From positions 21,801,501 through 21,865,500 of the forward strand of contig OZ005620.1 of the NCBI GenBank assembly GCA_963930655.1: DNA of 64,000 bases. The letters are read 5' to 3'. The DNA comes from Myrica gale (Eukaryota > Streptophyta > Magnoliopsida > Fagales > Myricaceae). Below the pieces are notes generated by a model. That model was not told where the DNA came from. It made no database searches and saw only the letters and a list, made by a program, of their open reading frames with translations. Each line of letters begins with the position of its first letter. Within the stretch, counting starts at the first letter, position 1. The position numbers were made by a program, and so were the translations under genes. This document shows positions 23,069-34,904 of this stretch, piece by piece.

Positions 23069-23492
23069 TCTGGATCTTTATGTATATGGTTTGCATCGAG
23101 AAATAAGAACCCAGCTCATATTATGCTTACACAGAGCACATTACATCGCACCTAACGCAGTTGATTTTTCTCTCTTCCATTAATATACAACACACCGTAA
23201 AGTTCTCAAGGTATCCAAATGGCAATGCATCGGTTAAAGACACTGATACTATCAAAGGTACCCTCTTGAGTTAGAACCCATGAACCTTGCAGTGCATTAG
23301 ATGACTGATGCTCTAAATGAAAATATAAGTTGTAGCCTGAGCTATAGAACAAGAAAACTTAAAAAAAAAAATTGTGTATTGTTAGATGATGCAAAAATAA
23401 CAGGAAAGTGTCTTCAACTTCGAATGAATTATTAGTCGAAAAAGATTCTACATCAGATTGCCACTCCAAGACCTACAAAGATACATGATACA
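23069..23492. other. Convergent 3' flanks
   Basis: Between the PARP-like relic (+) and the GRAS gene (-). Probably 3' untranslated sequence of the GRAS gene near 23.2-23.49 kb. No other feature seen. Confidence 0.4.
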
Positions 23493-25157
23493 TCAGACTA
23501 TCTGGCGTTTCACCTCCCATGCACAGGAGGCAACCAAAACGCGGTCCATCCAGCCCAACAATAGTGTTCCATCTCTCTCTTCAAGCGTATACTTCTCACA
23601 GTAGTTCTCCAGCAGGGTCTTGATTGTCGCATTCACTAGAGGGCTTAATGGATAAGGTGTAAACCCAGCCATCGTAAATCGTGATCTCCACTTCCCCAGA
23701 AGCTCATGACGTTCCACTCTTTCAGCACCCTCACAAGCTATTATGTTGACAACCTCACGAGCCAGACAGTGCTGCTCAACATTGATCCGCTCCCTGTGCT
23801 CCCGTGGCAGAGTCACATCAAGAGATTCAAAAATGGCCCCATAGTAATTCATTGTCTCAAGGAAACGATGAAAGAATGGGGCAGTGTTATTATTAGATTC
23901 TTGCTCAACAAGAGTGACCACCTTGGGAGACAAGCTCTTAGTCAACCTCAGTAGCCTGTCCCGATGATTTTGGCTGCTCACACTTTCATCTGGCATGTGG
24001 TGCAACACGAGGGCAAAATTCACTGCAATGGCTTCACCATGTCGAACTCCAAGGTCTTCAAGCTGAATCTCAGAAGCAGAAATTCCAGCAGCATTGAACT
24101 CGAAGGGTACCTTACATGACTCTGCGAGCCTTGCTAACCTCCTTCCAACAATATCAAGCCCCCCTCCCCGGGCATAAGATGAAGTGGAATCATCAATGCC
24201 CGTGATACGAATCTGGGGAGGCCCTCCAGGCCTTGCGGCAAGACCCTGGATTAAGGTCACCCACTGGCTGCCCTGTGCAATCTGAAAATCAATAATATGG
24301 ACTTGACTTTCATCCTTCATAGCTTCTGCTATTGCCCCATTTGCAGACAGATACCCAAACTTGAAGTATGGGCAGACTTCATAGAGTAAGTGCATGTATG
24401 AGAGTAGTTCGGCACCGGCAGGCTCTTTGCATCTGAGGGCTTTATAGATAGAACTGCCTGAAGATGCCAACCTTGCAACAAGACCTTCCAACATGTAAGC
24501 TCCTAAACGTTGGATCGGCTCGCCAGAAACTGAGACCATCTGACGTAACGCTGACAACAACCATTCAGCTGTAAACATATCGTTATCTGCGATTGCTTTA
24601 GCACAAGCACAAAGCACACCTTTCAAGTCCCCCCTGGATATCATCTCCATCATTTGTTTCCACTTCTCTGCTTCTGATGGAATTGGGTTTTTAGCTCCAA
24701 CAGGGTCTGTGATAGAGGATCCGTCAAGAATATCTGCATCAGGTCCCAACATAGCAGTTTCTAGTTCCCGTATCTTGTGCCTCAGGTCGTCAATGTCATC
24801 TGTTAAGCAAGATACACTGACTGGTGAGCCACAAGTGTTATCAGGGGACTGCTGTGGATCTGCTGGGAATGTATGAGAATCTGGTTGTGAAACTGGGCTT
24901 CCGTTAGGTGAGAAACTAACAGAAGATGAAGAATAGTTAACAAAGCCACTACCGGTTCCAGAGGATGATTCAAGTGTGCAATGCTGCTCAAAAGTTGGAG
25001 CTGAAGGGTGGGTTCTCTGGCTGTTGTCATAAGACCATGCGTGTGGGTCAAAGTTCGGGACGGGGGACATGAAATAGGACACTGGCTCTTGCACAGGCTG
25101 ATCATAGAACCTTTGTGACCCATTTGAAGGAATACTTTGTTTCTGAGATGGTTGCAT
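23493..25157 (-). CDS. GRAS transcription regulator, PAT1/SCL13 type
   Basis: Nuclear transcriptional regulator of the PAT1 branch of the GRAS family, whose members act in phytochrome light signalling. Single coding exon, 554 residues from the ATG at 25157 (MQPSQKQSIPS). The open frame continues about ten codons upstream without another ATG, and the MQ(T/P)SQK start is usual in this branch. The N-terminal third is Ser/Pro-rich. The GRAS domain occupies about residues 175-554: leucine heptad region 1 (LLCACAKAI-like, here VLCACAKAIADND), VHIIDFQIAQGSQWVTLIQG, PFEFNAAG, a second leucine region with ALVLHHMPDESVS, RVERHELLGKWRSRF and the SAW end WMDRVLVASCAWEV. All key motifs are present and no lesion is visible. 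A spliced 5' leader is likely (see 25158-27056). Confidence 0.95.
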   Translation of the reverse strand: MQPSQKQSIPSNGSQRFYDQPVQEPVSYFMSPVPNFDPHAWSYDNSQRTHPSAPTFEQHCTLESSSGTGSGFVNYSSSSVSFSPNGSPVSQPDSHTFPADPQQSPDNTCGSPVSVSCLTDDIDDLRHKIRELETAMLGPDADILDGSSITDPVGAKNPIPSEAEKWKQMMEMISRGDLKGVLCACAKAIADNDMFTAEWLLSALRQMVSVSGEPIQRLGAYMLEGLVARLASSGSSIYKALRCKEPAGAELLSYMHLLYEVCPYFKFGYLSANGAIAEAMKDESQVHIIDFQIAQGSQWVTLIQGLAARPGGPPQIRITGIDDSTSSYARGGGLDIVGRRLARLAESCKVPFEFNAAGISASEIQLEDLGVRHGEAIAVNFALVLHHMPDESVSSQNHRDRLLRLTKSLSPKVVTLVEQESNNNTAPFFHRFLETMNYYGAIFESLDVTLPREHRERINVEQHCLAREVVNIIACEGAERVERHELLGKWRSRFTMAGFTPYPLSPLVNATIKTLLENYCEKYTLEERDGTLLLGWMDRVLVASCAWEVKRQIV

Positions 25158-27056
25158 TGAAGAATAGGCAATTCTCTTGTTTAGCACAATGAAATGGATG
25201 GTTGGTAGCCCAAATCAAAACTCAGAATCCTTTCTGGACGATGTTCTCGAACTTAACTGAATGCTCTCCCTTGTCTTAATCGCTTACTTCAAATAAATAA
25301 CGTCTGCAAAAAGGCATAGCAAGATTCATATAGATAGTATAATTGAAGCAGCAAGCATACTATGTTGTAACGAAGTCTAAAGGTTCCAAAAGATTCAAAC
25401 GAATGCTTCCAGTGGGCAAGGAAGGAGAGGATAGACTGGCTTATCTTTTTGGGAGACTTAACATGTACTAGCTCCAAAACATAATCCTTTGACTTTGTTA
25501 GCCTCAACTTTAAGATTAAACTACAGGATGCCAAATAGTTCCCAACTTTAATTAGCACAACACTTTAAATACGGGTAGTAACTATCATTTCTAAATGCAG
25601 TTACTGATTTTTTTTATATACATGGTCAGTGAAGTGAAGTAAAAAAACCAATGCGGAGAATGCATAGCTTATCCTCTCTACAAAAACCGAATGAGCTTAT
25701 ACCCAGGATAATGCCCAGAGCAAAAGCTAGAAGATCAGAGAAAATAACAATTTGCAAGAGGGAGAAAATTAAATAGTGAAAAAAGTTAACTGGAAAAACG
25801 TCGGTTCAACCTTAGAAAAGTATCTGACAGATATTGAAATCATAGCAATTCTAATGCATCAAAGGCAATCTATCGTGGAGTGAACCCAGTTTCAAACCAA
25901 AAAGAACTTTGACATGAATAGAAGGTTTTCCTTAACAAGAGAGATCTCTGCCGCTCTTCCCTTTTGAGTGCAGCAGATATATCACTTAGGAATTTATGAG
26001 ACCTGGGATTCATGCTTCAAATAGCGGCAATACCAATAGTACTAACATAGCAACTTCTAGATCAAAAAAATAGCTTTCGCATCCCCCAGTTCAAACCTAG
26101 TAAAGGAATTAGAAATACTTCTACCTTGAAAAAAGAAAAAAATTGCTTCCAGACCACAGTTACACACCCTTTACAAGTTCTACTTCTCTTTTTCGGTAAG
26201 ATTCAGCTTGTACTTTTGGCGAAAAGGAAAAGCAGAAAAAAGGTTTCCCAATACCATCTACAGCAAATTGATAGGAAACCGGCTTATCGTTTTCGAAACT
26301 AGCTCCACAAGCTCGTAGAAAATTCAGATACTGGGAAAATTCCGAGCAAGTACCTAAATCCTGAATAACGTCGAAATCCATGATTTAGGAAATACCACGA
26401 GCAAGAAGACGTTAAACTTATTCAACCGGGAGAGCAGGGAAGAGAGCGAGAGAGAAAATGAAGAGAAGCATTCGTTCCACTTTCGAATTCGAAAGCCGTA
26501 AAAAAAGCTTTGAAAGAGCTAAAAGGAAAAGAAAAAGAAAAAAAAGAATAGATTGAAGAAGAACAAAGCTGATGGTGTTCAATCCAAATGGTAATATCCT
26601 CTTTAATATGCAAAAGCGAAAATATTCTATCTTTCACAATTTTGCAGAACCCAATTTTCACGAATAGCAGTTTACCTAAAAAAAACATGGAACTTCGAAC
26701 TGAAATTTAGCTCAAAGATACAGACTGCATCACAGCCTCATCACAAAAGCAAGTTCATTTCATACCAAACAGACCAACATCTTCGTCATTCACACGTAGG
26801 AATTGACAATTACATGACGCATAGAAAGAAGGATAATCTTCCCAAGGACCAAAACTAAGACCGAAATTCCAAAAGGGAAATTGAAGGAAGTTCATATGAA
26901 CTTTAACATCAGCCTAATGGTTTTGGGAGCACACCTTTGCTTACCAAAATCGTCAGAGTCCGTGTTCCTCTTTGCGTCGAAGTTCCAACCAAAGATCCAA
27001 GCTGAGTCGCTGACGTGCAATTTCCGCTTGACAAGAATCTACCTGCGATTTATAGT
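25158..27056 (-). promoter_or_regulatory. Likely 5' leader with intron, and core promoter, of the GRAS gene
   Basis: No coding exon is visible over 1.9 kb upstream of the GRAS ATG. On the minus strand a TATAAAT box lies at about 27050-27056. It is followed by unique leader-like sequence and a consensus donor TTTTG|GTAAGCAAAG at about 26943. PAT1-branch GRAS genes commonly have 5'-UTR introns, so the rest (to about 25.25 kb) is probably leader intron. The acceptor is not certain. Confidence 0.5.
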
Positions 27057-27133
27057 AAGGCTTGATTAGCGAATAGCCTTATATTCTCCAGGATTTACAG
27101 AGCTACCCTTAACTTTACATGCGGTCATAAACG

Positions 27134-27135
<2 letters not shown>

Positions 27136-27192
<57 letters not shown>

Positions 27193-27193
27193 T
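27136..27193. repeat. (ATT)n microsatellite
   Basis: About 19 uninterrupted ATT units, just upstream of the putative GRAS promoter. Confidence 0.95.
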
Positions 27194-27239
27194 TCTGTGA
27201 CCTTATAGTCAAATTTTGCTGAGAAAAAGACCCTGTAGT

Positions 27240-27480
27240 ATGATTTTTTTCAGAGTAGTTTCGTTTTGTTGAAATTTTTAGAATTTTAAGTGTTTTGATA
27301 ATTTTTAGGTGATGTTTTAGTTTTATTGGCATGCGTGTAGAATATGTTAACTTGTATTTATGTGTGTAAAAAAGATAATAATAAGTTGTACTAGAATGTT
27401 TGTTTTTGTGATGTTGAGACTGTAATGTTAAAAAGTATGATGCAAATTCTAAAAAAATATTGAAAACGAACGTGCCCATA
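27240..27480 (+). repeat. Relic of the Tourist-like MITE family
   Basis: Contains GGTGATGTTTTAG and ATTGGCATGCGTGTAG in the same order and spacing as the element at 5724-5950 (read on its minus strand) and the one near 32.4 kb. The ends and target duplication are eroded. Confidence 0.45.
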
Positions 27481-28499
27481 AGTTAAAAATTCTACATACT
27501 TACCCATAGAAAAGAACCATAAGTTCTACTTATTTCATACTATTCTAGTATTCATGAGCCAAATGTATTATAAAATTATGTTTAAATTAATTGAGCCAAT
27601 TAATTTTCTAATCTAATGATATGCGCAAAATAAAACTCTTATGTTCTTAGTTAAAAGTTCCATTTCTTTTATATTTATAATCTATTTTCTAAGAATTCAA
27701 ATACACCGGATAAATCTTTTTTCCGAGAAAGTAATAATATATATTATTTACTAACAATCTTTTGGACCATCTCCAAAATCTTTGACTTGTTAATTACTCT
27801 ATTCTTATAGAGTGAAGGACTCGCATACATCGAAATTAATACTTGTAAGTTGACCCGAACACTCGGTTATTAAAAGAAAACATTTATGTTCAGCTGTTAT
27901 ATTCTAATTCTATCGTTGACTCATAGCACATGAATGTGTGTTCCATGCTCACAATAATAGAGAACTAGCAAGGCCGAGATCCTTGCTGACCCAATTTGAA
28001 TGCTCACATGGTCTCACGGGAGTGAAATGGTTTTACTTGCCCTGAGGAGAACGACAAGTAATCAAGTATAAACTAAAAACAAGTGGAATTGTCTTTTTGA
28101 GATCATAGGAAAAAACAAATGCAAGTAAAAAGCACCCACGTGGGATGTTGGTCCACACGGTTTTAACTTTTAAGTGCCGATTAAATTGTACTTTTTCCAT
28201 TTCCTTTTTTTGTATACATGAACTTTTCCATTGTGTTTCCTTTTCACATTTCCATTACCTCCAGGAAAAAACGTCAATATAACCCCATTCTTTTCTTTTC
28301 AATTGTGTATGGGATTAACGAGAAACGAGGCTTGTCTACAAAGTACGACCCACCTGATCTTCAGGTTACTTTGGGAAAGCTTAAAACACTTGGTTGTGAC
28401 ATTTTCAAAGGCTACTAAAGTTCATAATGCCTAGAGGCAAGATGTCTGATACGACAGAATGGAAGTTAAGTGAACAAATTAACCTCTTCCCACTATATT
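27481..28499. other. AT-rich intergenic DNA
   Basis: No exon, RNA gene or mobile-element end recognised. Confidence 0.4.
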
Positions 28500-28514
28500 A
28501 AGCTTCTGATCAGA

Positions 28515-29000
28515 TTGCTCTGAAGTCAGATTTTGTGGCTAATGCGTGTATCTGTTATGACTATCGAGGGATTGCTTTATGGGCTCGTTCGGAGATTTAT
28601 CCTCATATGTCATCTTTGTTCGCAGAGGTTTTGGCTATTAGAATGGCTGCTGGGGAAGCTTGGTCAAGGGGTTTGAAAGAAGTGTTATTTGAGAATGATT
28701 CCCTTACTGCTATATTGGGTATTAATGATCCGAATGTTTTAGTAGAAGGGGAGTCTGTTTTCTCTATTGAAGCCATTAGAGGTATGGCGTTGCAGAGACC
28801 ATTGTGGAGATTTTTAAAAGTCTCGCGTCAAGCAAATCACCATGCTGACTGTTTGGCAAAATGGGCTGCAGATTGTTCTTTTTTTGGTTGTATTCCATTG
28901 GACTTTTTACCTTCTGTACTGCTTAGGCAGAACTGGTGCTTTGATCTCCGTAATAGAGTTGATTTTTTTGAATAGTAAAGTTTTCGTTGTTTAGAAAAAA
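28515..29000 (+). mobile_element. 5'-truncated L1 LINE (RNase H tail only)
   Basis: A 486-bp insertion bounded by a perfect 15-bp target duplication AAGCTTCTGATCAGA (28500-28514 and 29001-29015), ending TTTAGAAAAAAAA. It keeps one open frame (about 28535-28975) with the C-terminal RNase H domain: FENDSLTAILGI, ANHHADCLAKWAADC and GCIPLDFLPSVL. The layout and the 3' end (TTGTTTAGAAAAAAAA) resemble the larger LINE at 14.6-18.9 kb, so both are probably from related L1 lineages. The intact frame and perfect duplication suggest a recent insertion. Confidence 0.9.
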
Positions 29001-29015
29001 AAGCTTCTGATCAGA

Positions 29016-32000
29016 CAACTGCTAATTTTATATTAAAAGAGTCCTACAAACAATTGGGTTTACGTATAGTTTCTTCATCTGTTATAGTTTTGAGCTTTTT
29101 GGTTGATTAATGCTTTAACAGGTATTAGAGTCTAGTTTGTTTGCTCATGGATTCCATGTCCCTGCCTCACAAGTCATTGTTTTCACTTGGGCTGTTAAAA
29201 GTCCTGCGTCTTGGTTTCAGTTTCTCTTGAGACTTGGACGCGGTGATTGTACGGGTGCATGCTTCCTAATTCTACAGGCAGATTTTTTTTTTTGGTGAGC
29301 AAATTCTACGGGTAGATTTACTTGTTGGAACTTGGCGATGCTGTCAACATCTTGTCGTTAATTGTTAAAACATAATAAGTTTTTGTCTTCTTCAAAGACA
29401 AACATAGTTCTATATTACACTGTAACAGGGTATAACCGTATAAAGAGCACAAAGGACTAGCCGTAAAAAAACAGAGAAACTTGGTGCTCATGTCTTCCGA
29501 TGGGTTGGCCATTTGCGAAAGGATTGACTTGGAATTCCGGAAGAAAGAGACACATCTATCTCAATCTTTGTTTGTCTTGAGCCCAACCAAGTATGAGACT
29601 GCCAAATGCTCGTGTATTATGCCGACCGTACAAGCAGCTCTGTCTTTACGGCTTTGAAAAACAACGAGCTTTTCATATAGACTATCTGAGCGTGGAATTG
29701 AGGTGAACTCTTTTTCAAGCTCGTTCTCGGTTGATGATTGTCTTGATGAGTTTATTGCATACTTTTTAAATATTTCTCAATTCTCATCAGCCCCACGTCA
29801 CGCAGTTCCAATATTTGATATTTGTGAGGCTGTATGTCAAGGAAGGAATCTAATATTTTGTTCGATGATGGCGACAACTTAAGATAAGATATTGTTGGAT
29901 TACATGATAAGACACCATTGGTACAAAATGAAAAACATATCGGATCGAGCATTAAGGTCCACAAGAAGAGAGAACAACGAAATTGCCCTGTCTTCACTGT
30001 GTTTCTCCCCCTTTTGTTTTGAGATAGGAGAAGAGGTGGGGGAAGGGGAAAACGAAGCAAGTGCTTGATAAACAGGACAAAGTTAAAACTGCTGTCCTCA
30101 GCAATTACGTGGTTGGCATAAGCTGGAAGTCAAATCCTTGGCCCTTTGTGCTGAAAACCCAAGCTTTCAAATATTCTTTGCACAATCAAGCGTTAGGAAG
30201 TCGGAGAAAAGTTTAGGTGCATTCATTTTCCTATGTACAAACCACCTCAACTTGGTATTTAGTATATAAGTCAAACCTTTCTGCAATATCTCGACAAACA
30301 GGACATTTGACATCTTTATTCCAACAACCAAAGTAAAGGTCTTGGAACGAAATTATCCCTGTTTGAAGTTTGTGCCATAGAAAATATTCGAAGATAATCA
30401 TGTCGTAAGACTTTAGCATCCAGTATAACTGAATGATTGAAGAAGAAAAAGTGGAAGAAATTAAATATGCACAACCAAATTTATATCGATATACCTCCGA
30501 TCATAATTGTTCCAATTGTTTGTCTTTGTACTGTAAGAGAAGAACTCGTGAGGGTGATAGGGATCTTCTAGCCTATTCTTAAACGAGATTAGCCGTATTG
30601 ATGGAATACACATGCCTTTATTTTATAGGCGAAGCTAGGTGATTGACACTTTTATATGGTCATTATTATATTCATTCATACTAGTTTTGAAACACTCTCA
30701 CTCAAATAAAGAATATTATGCATGAATCATGGTGGGTAAGACTCTTATGATTGAATCATTCCCTTCCATGTATCACAATGCACAACACCCTCTTCATGAG
30801 TACTTTATGAATGAACTTCCAATAAGTCATTCGGGTCTAACTTTATGTTTATCCTCACGAATAAAACAATTACAACATCTTATATGCACAAATGTAAATT
30901 TATTCTCCAAAAATATGAACTGTATTTCTATAGACTAAAATAGAGAGAAACAACATAAACTGAATTAACAAGTCTCATATGCTCCGCATGACTTTATACT
31001 GTAGTACTAGTAATTTTCAATCATGGGATCTGCAATGTATAATTCAGTACTTGAATGCTCAAATAAACACCAAGTGTCTCCTTATATTCTCTCTTGCTAA
31101 GATACTTTATGTTGATATACATATTTCTGCTTTTGATCTTGGAGAAAACAACTGTAGCAGAGTATCCAAAGATAGCTTGATAGGTCTCATTATATAATCG
31201 ACAAACTTAAGACCAAATTTTCAACCATAATGCATGTGTAATAATTTCATAGCATGTGATAAATGGTCAATATGACTGTATATAAAACTGTAATATTTGG
31301 TTTCTACGGAAAAATCAAATGACTTTATATACAACCTTTTAATGCTCCAAAAACTGGCAAGCCAATGTCAAACCTTATGCAGAGTGCCAACGACGTTGCA
31401 TTTTCCTTTATTGCAATGCACCTTAGGGACATTGATCTTTAATAATTTTATACATTTTAACAACAGTTGCTACAAAAATTTTACAATTCTTTCATTCCGA
31501 ATCTCTAAAAAATCTTTACCATATAGACATTTTAAGAGGGAAAGTGTCTTGCCCTATGTAGCACTTTAATGACTGTTTTATAACCAATAAACGCAATAGG
31601 AAAATAAAAATAATAAAACAACAAAATAAATAAACTTTCACGCTATAAAACATAAGCTTTATTTCATATTAACCAATGTCAATACAAAGACAATAAATTC
31701 AACCTTTCTGTGGGTAAACGTTGAAAAATTGCATGCATTTACTGTAACTATATAATAAAACTAGTAATTTGAAACACCAGGAAACAAGAATGTAGGGCCG
31801 AGTTACTGAATTTTATGATTTAATCACAATTTAGATGCTAATAAACTAAATTTGATGTGATTATTTACTTGATTTAGGGTGTTCTGGCTACTCCTAAGAG
31901 AATATTGATAATCACAACTTCTTTATTTTTTATTTAAGAATAAATAAATAATATTTTATTCTCCCGGGTCAAATCTGATTCAGGTCAACCCCTGCCTACT

Positions 32001-32325
32001 TGATGTGGGTACTTGACCCACCAACATTGAGTCAAAGTTTGACTCCAAGAGGACCAAAAAATGGACTAGCCTTAGATTATTTGGGCCCCCATCCTTTTGG
32101 GCTTTAATCTATTTGGGCATCATTAAAAGGGTTGTAAACTTCTCCAACTTGTCTCTTTAAAGACCCAGTTCATCAAGAAAATTTTCACATCTCATAGACT
32201 CAAATTAGCCCATCGCTATTCGGGCAATGAAAAATTACTAGTAAGGCCAGTGCCCGTAACTTTATAGCTTTCCATTTTAAACAAAAAAAAAATTGTACTA
32301 CTCCACAAGTATTCTACAGATATAG
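29016..32325. other. Gene-free AT-rich region
   Basis: No supported gene. About 30560-30650 shares a block (CGATGGAATACA-like, then TTTATTTTATA) with 33570-33610. At the second site a minus-strand TGGTATCAGATCC resembles a methionine-tRNA primer-binding site, so both may be faint LTR-element debris. Confidence 0.35.
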
Positions 32326-32506
32326 AGGATGTTCGGTTGGGTAGTTTTTTTAGAATTTTTTGTGTTTTAAAAATTTTGAGGTGATGTTAACTTTATTGGT
32401 ATGCGTATGGTAGTTATTTTTAGGTGATATTAAAAAACATGTTCGGTTTGTGTATTTTCAGGATTTTTTGAATCTTGAGAATACACAAATACCGAACAAC
32501 CCCTAA
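32326..32506 (+). mobile_element. Tourist-like MITE copy
   Basis: Left end GATGTTCGGTTGGGTAG and right end ..ACCGAACAACCCC form inverted repeats (right reverse complement GGGGTTGTTCGGTATTTG). The interior has ATTGGTATGCGTATGG, as in the copies at 5.7 and 27.3 kb. TAA follows the right end, but the left target copy is not clear. Confidence 0.55.
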
Positions 32507-32689
32507 TTCATCTGTCTTTTTCATGACAGATGACAGAGCAAAATCAGAAAAGACAGACATAAAAATACGTTGAAAATGAATAGAATACAGCAACAGTGGA
32601 ATCAAGAAAAGACTATAGCCGAATATAGCAACATTAAAAGCCGCAGACAAGAAATCGATCAAACCAAATAGATGTCGAATAGAATATAA

Positions 32690-32863
32690 TATTCATTTGA
32701 AATTGAGTTGAATAATAAAAAAATTCATCACATAATTTTTTTATTATTATAATATTTACTAAAAATCTTTCATCTTCATTTTTTCACTAACTCCCGTAAC
32801 ATATCTTTACTTTATAATATTTTTCAAATTCCAATATTCAAAATTTTCACCCTCAAACATCCC
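32690..32863 (-). mobile_element. MITE, family shared with 39.24 kb
   Basis: Reverse-oriented relative of 39238-39434. Both contain CACATAATTTTT, ATTATTATAATATTTA, CTTTACTTTATAATATTT and the end CCTCAAACAT(C/A)CC. No coding capacity; the target duplication is unclear. Confidence 0.6.
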
Positions 32864-33027
32864 GAATAGGCTAAGGAGACCAATATTCACATTGAATAGC
32901 CGAATATCCTTCTCAAAGGATGCGCCGAATATCAAAGTTTCATTTGAAAAAAAAAACATTTAAAGGAAATTGAATAGGCTAATCATGAAAAGATGCGGGG
33001 ATAAAGAAACGAAAAAAGATATAACAT

Positions 33028-33236
33028 CTGGGTGATGTTTGATTATAAAAATATTGAGGTGTTAAAAATATTAGGGTGTTAAAAATATTAGGGTGTTGAA
33101 GTTGGTGTAACAGTGAAGAGATAGACTATTTAAATGAATTTTTTATATTTATTTAGAATGAAAATTGATGATTTGACGAGGAGAGCGTTATTTTATCAGG
33201 GTAGAAATATTAGAGGGTGAAATTGTTTGGCGTCAA
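33028..33236 (+). mobile_element. Possible third copy of the 39.24-kb MITE family
   Basis: Begins GGGTGATGTTTGATTATAAA, contains GTTGAAGTTGGTGTAACAGTG and ends near TTTGGCGTCAAAACATCTCC, so the ends are loosely inverted. An internal unit AAAATATTAGGGTGTT is repeated in tandem at about 33065-33100. The relation is inferred from motif order. Confidence 0.4.
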
Positions 33237-33668
33237 AACATCTCCTAATATCCTGCTGCTCACGTGTATATTGCCAAAATAGGCTATAGCTTCAAACGTG
33301 AGCATGCAAACAAATCTCCAAAGCTTTTCATAACTTTTGACCGGCTGTATTAAAAAACGACTTGAAAGAAAAAACAGATAGTTGATCGCCGGCCATAAAG
33401 ACGAAAGAAAGAAATTTTCTTTTAAAGGCATAAATTGTGTTACAGAGAACCCATAATCTATTGATTCATGTGAAAATTATATTGGTACATCGTTTCACTG
33501 AATAAGATGCATGGAAGGAGGATCTGATACCAAAGGTAAGAAATTAAATCTGCACAATAGAATTTAGCCATATCGATGGAATACATAAACTTTTATTTTA
33601 TAAGCTAAACTAGAGACCCTGATCAAAATTCTACTGCAGTTATTCCTTTCATCAAAGAATAAGATTCA

Positions 33669-33905
33669 ATTTAAAATTTAAATATTTTAAACTAGTAACG
33701 AATAGAAATAGAATTCAAAATACCCATGTTATAAATTCAAAACTTCATAAGCTAGATATGTGGGCCCCCTTAAGAAAAATATAATAAATTTTAATTTAAA
33801 ATTTAAATATTTAAAACTAGTAAGTGATAGAAATATAATTCAAAATGTCCATAATTTAAATTCAAAACTTCATAATATGTGATTCACCTTAAGAAAAATA
33901 TTCAA
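33669..33905. repeat. Tandem duplication of about 120 bp
   Basis: Copies at about 33669-33782 and 33791-33901 share AATTTAAAATTTAAATATTT, AAACTAGTAA, AAATTCAAAACTTCATAA and CCTTAAGAAAAATAT in the same order. Non-coding and AT-rich. Confidence 0.8.
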
Positions 33906-33909
33906 AATA

Positions 33910-34745
33910 TTTTAAACACGCCCATGTGATCAGATCGGATCACAAAGGCACTAGGCAGAGGACAATTGAAAGCGCTTGTTTGCGCACTGGTCAAGATTCT
34001 ACATGTTTTTCCTATCGGTGTTGTCTATTCGCGCCTGAGTGTTGGATGGTTGGATTTTACGCCTTGTGTGTTCTTTTGGCTTCTTAAAGATTGGAACTTT
34101 GTGCCTTTGTGGTGTGTTTAGTTGTGTGGGGTTTACTTTTCTGCGAATTTTTGGGCTTAGACATTGGGATCGTATTGTGGGGGAATTTTCTAGATGTTCA
34201 GGTATTGTCTTCTTGGGTGCAGTACTGGTGAGATTTTTGTTTTCTTGGGTCCGTCTAAGCACTTTCCTCTCTCTTTTTTTTTTTCCAAATTTTTTTATGG
34301 ATGTCAATTGTTAAGTGTATGGAGGTCCGAGTTCTTAATTAGGGGAAAAATAGAAAAAAGAGTCCATAAATGAAACTAGAATTTCTGGATTTCGTTTCTA
34401 AAAATTCTTGTGAATTCCGAAATAGAACTGGAATGAAATTTTCTATTCCGGTGAAATTTCCTCTTGATTTACTTGGACCAACAGACGCCCACGAATGTAA
34501 TACGGACCAAACATAGCCAACGTGGTCCAATTTAGACGGTCCAGAGTCCAAAGTCCAGACAATCCACTTCTGCCCCGAGTCCGAGACCTGAGGTTCAGCT
34601 TCTCTGCTAGCCTTCCCCACTCTTCGGCAATGGAAGACTTAGGCCCTTCAGTTTCTTCATCGCTTGCGCGCACAGCTCCAATGTCAAACCACTCTCCCTT
34701 TGCAACCAAAGCGGCAAAACCCCATCCCATCCTTATTTCACAGAA
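33910..34745. other. Intergenic sequence without recognised gene
   Basis: Open frames in both directions carry no family signature. Nothing else identified. Confidence 0.35.
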
Positions 34746-34746
34746 A

Positions 34747-34899
34747 AGCTGCACCCAAGAAACCACCGGTTTCGCTTGGTGGGCCGGGAATGCCCGCCTA
34801 TCAGTTTATCCGGTAAATTACTTGGAGCTCATATCGTCCATGCTCGTATTCTGGGCCAGAGCAATAAACCTATTTGAAGTGGCCCATTTCGTCAGAGGC
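34747..34899 (+). pseudogene. psbC: Plastid psbC fragment in nuclear DNA (NUPT)
   Basis: About 150 bp match the chloroplast gene for photosystem II protein CP43. The read-through includes [14 protein letters not shown], then after short gaps [22 protein letters not shown]-like sequence (here [15 protein letters not shown]). DNA landmarks such as AAGAAACCACCGGTTT, GCTTGGTGGGCCGGGAATGC and AACCTATTTGAAGTGGC are near-identical to plastid psbC. Internal deletions and the lack of start and stop show a non-functional transfer from the plastid. Confidence 0.85.
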
Positions 34900-34904
34900 T
34901 AAAT

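Noticed and set aside
25155-25187. Ten-residue N-terminal extension of the GRAS protein
   Set aside because: The extension would need a GTG start; the ATG at 25157 fits the family start.
30550-33612. Possible degenerate LTR element between about 30.55 and 33.61 kb
   Set aside because: Only a short shared block and a TGGTATCAGATCC motif; no target duplication, second LTR or domains.
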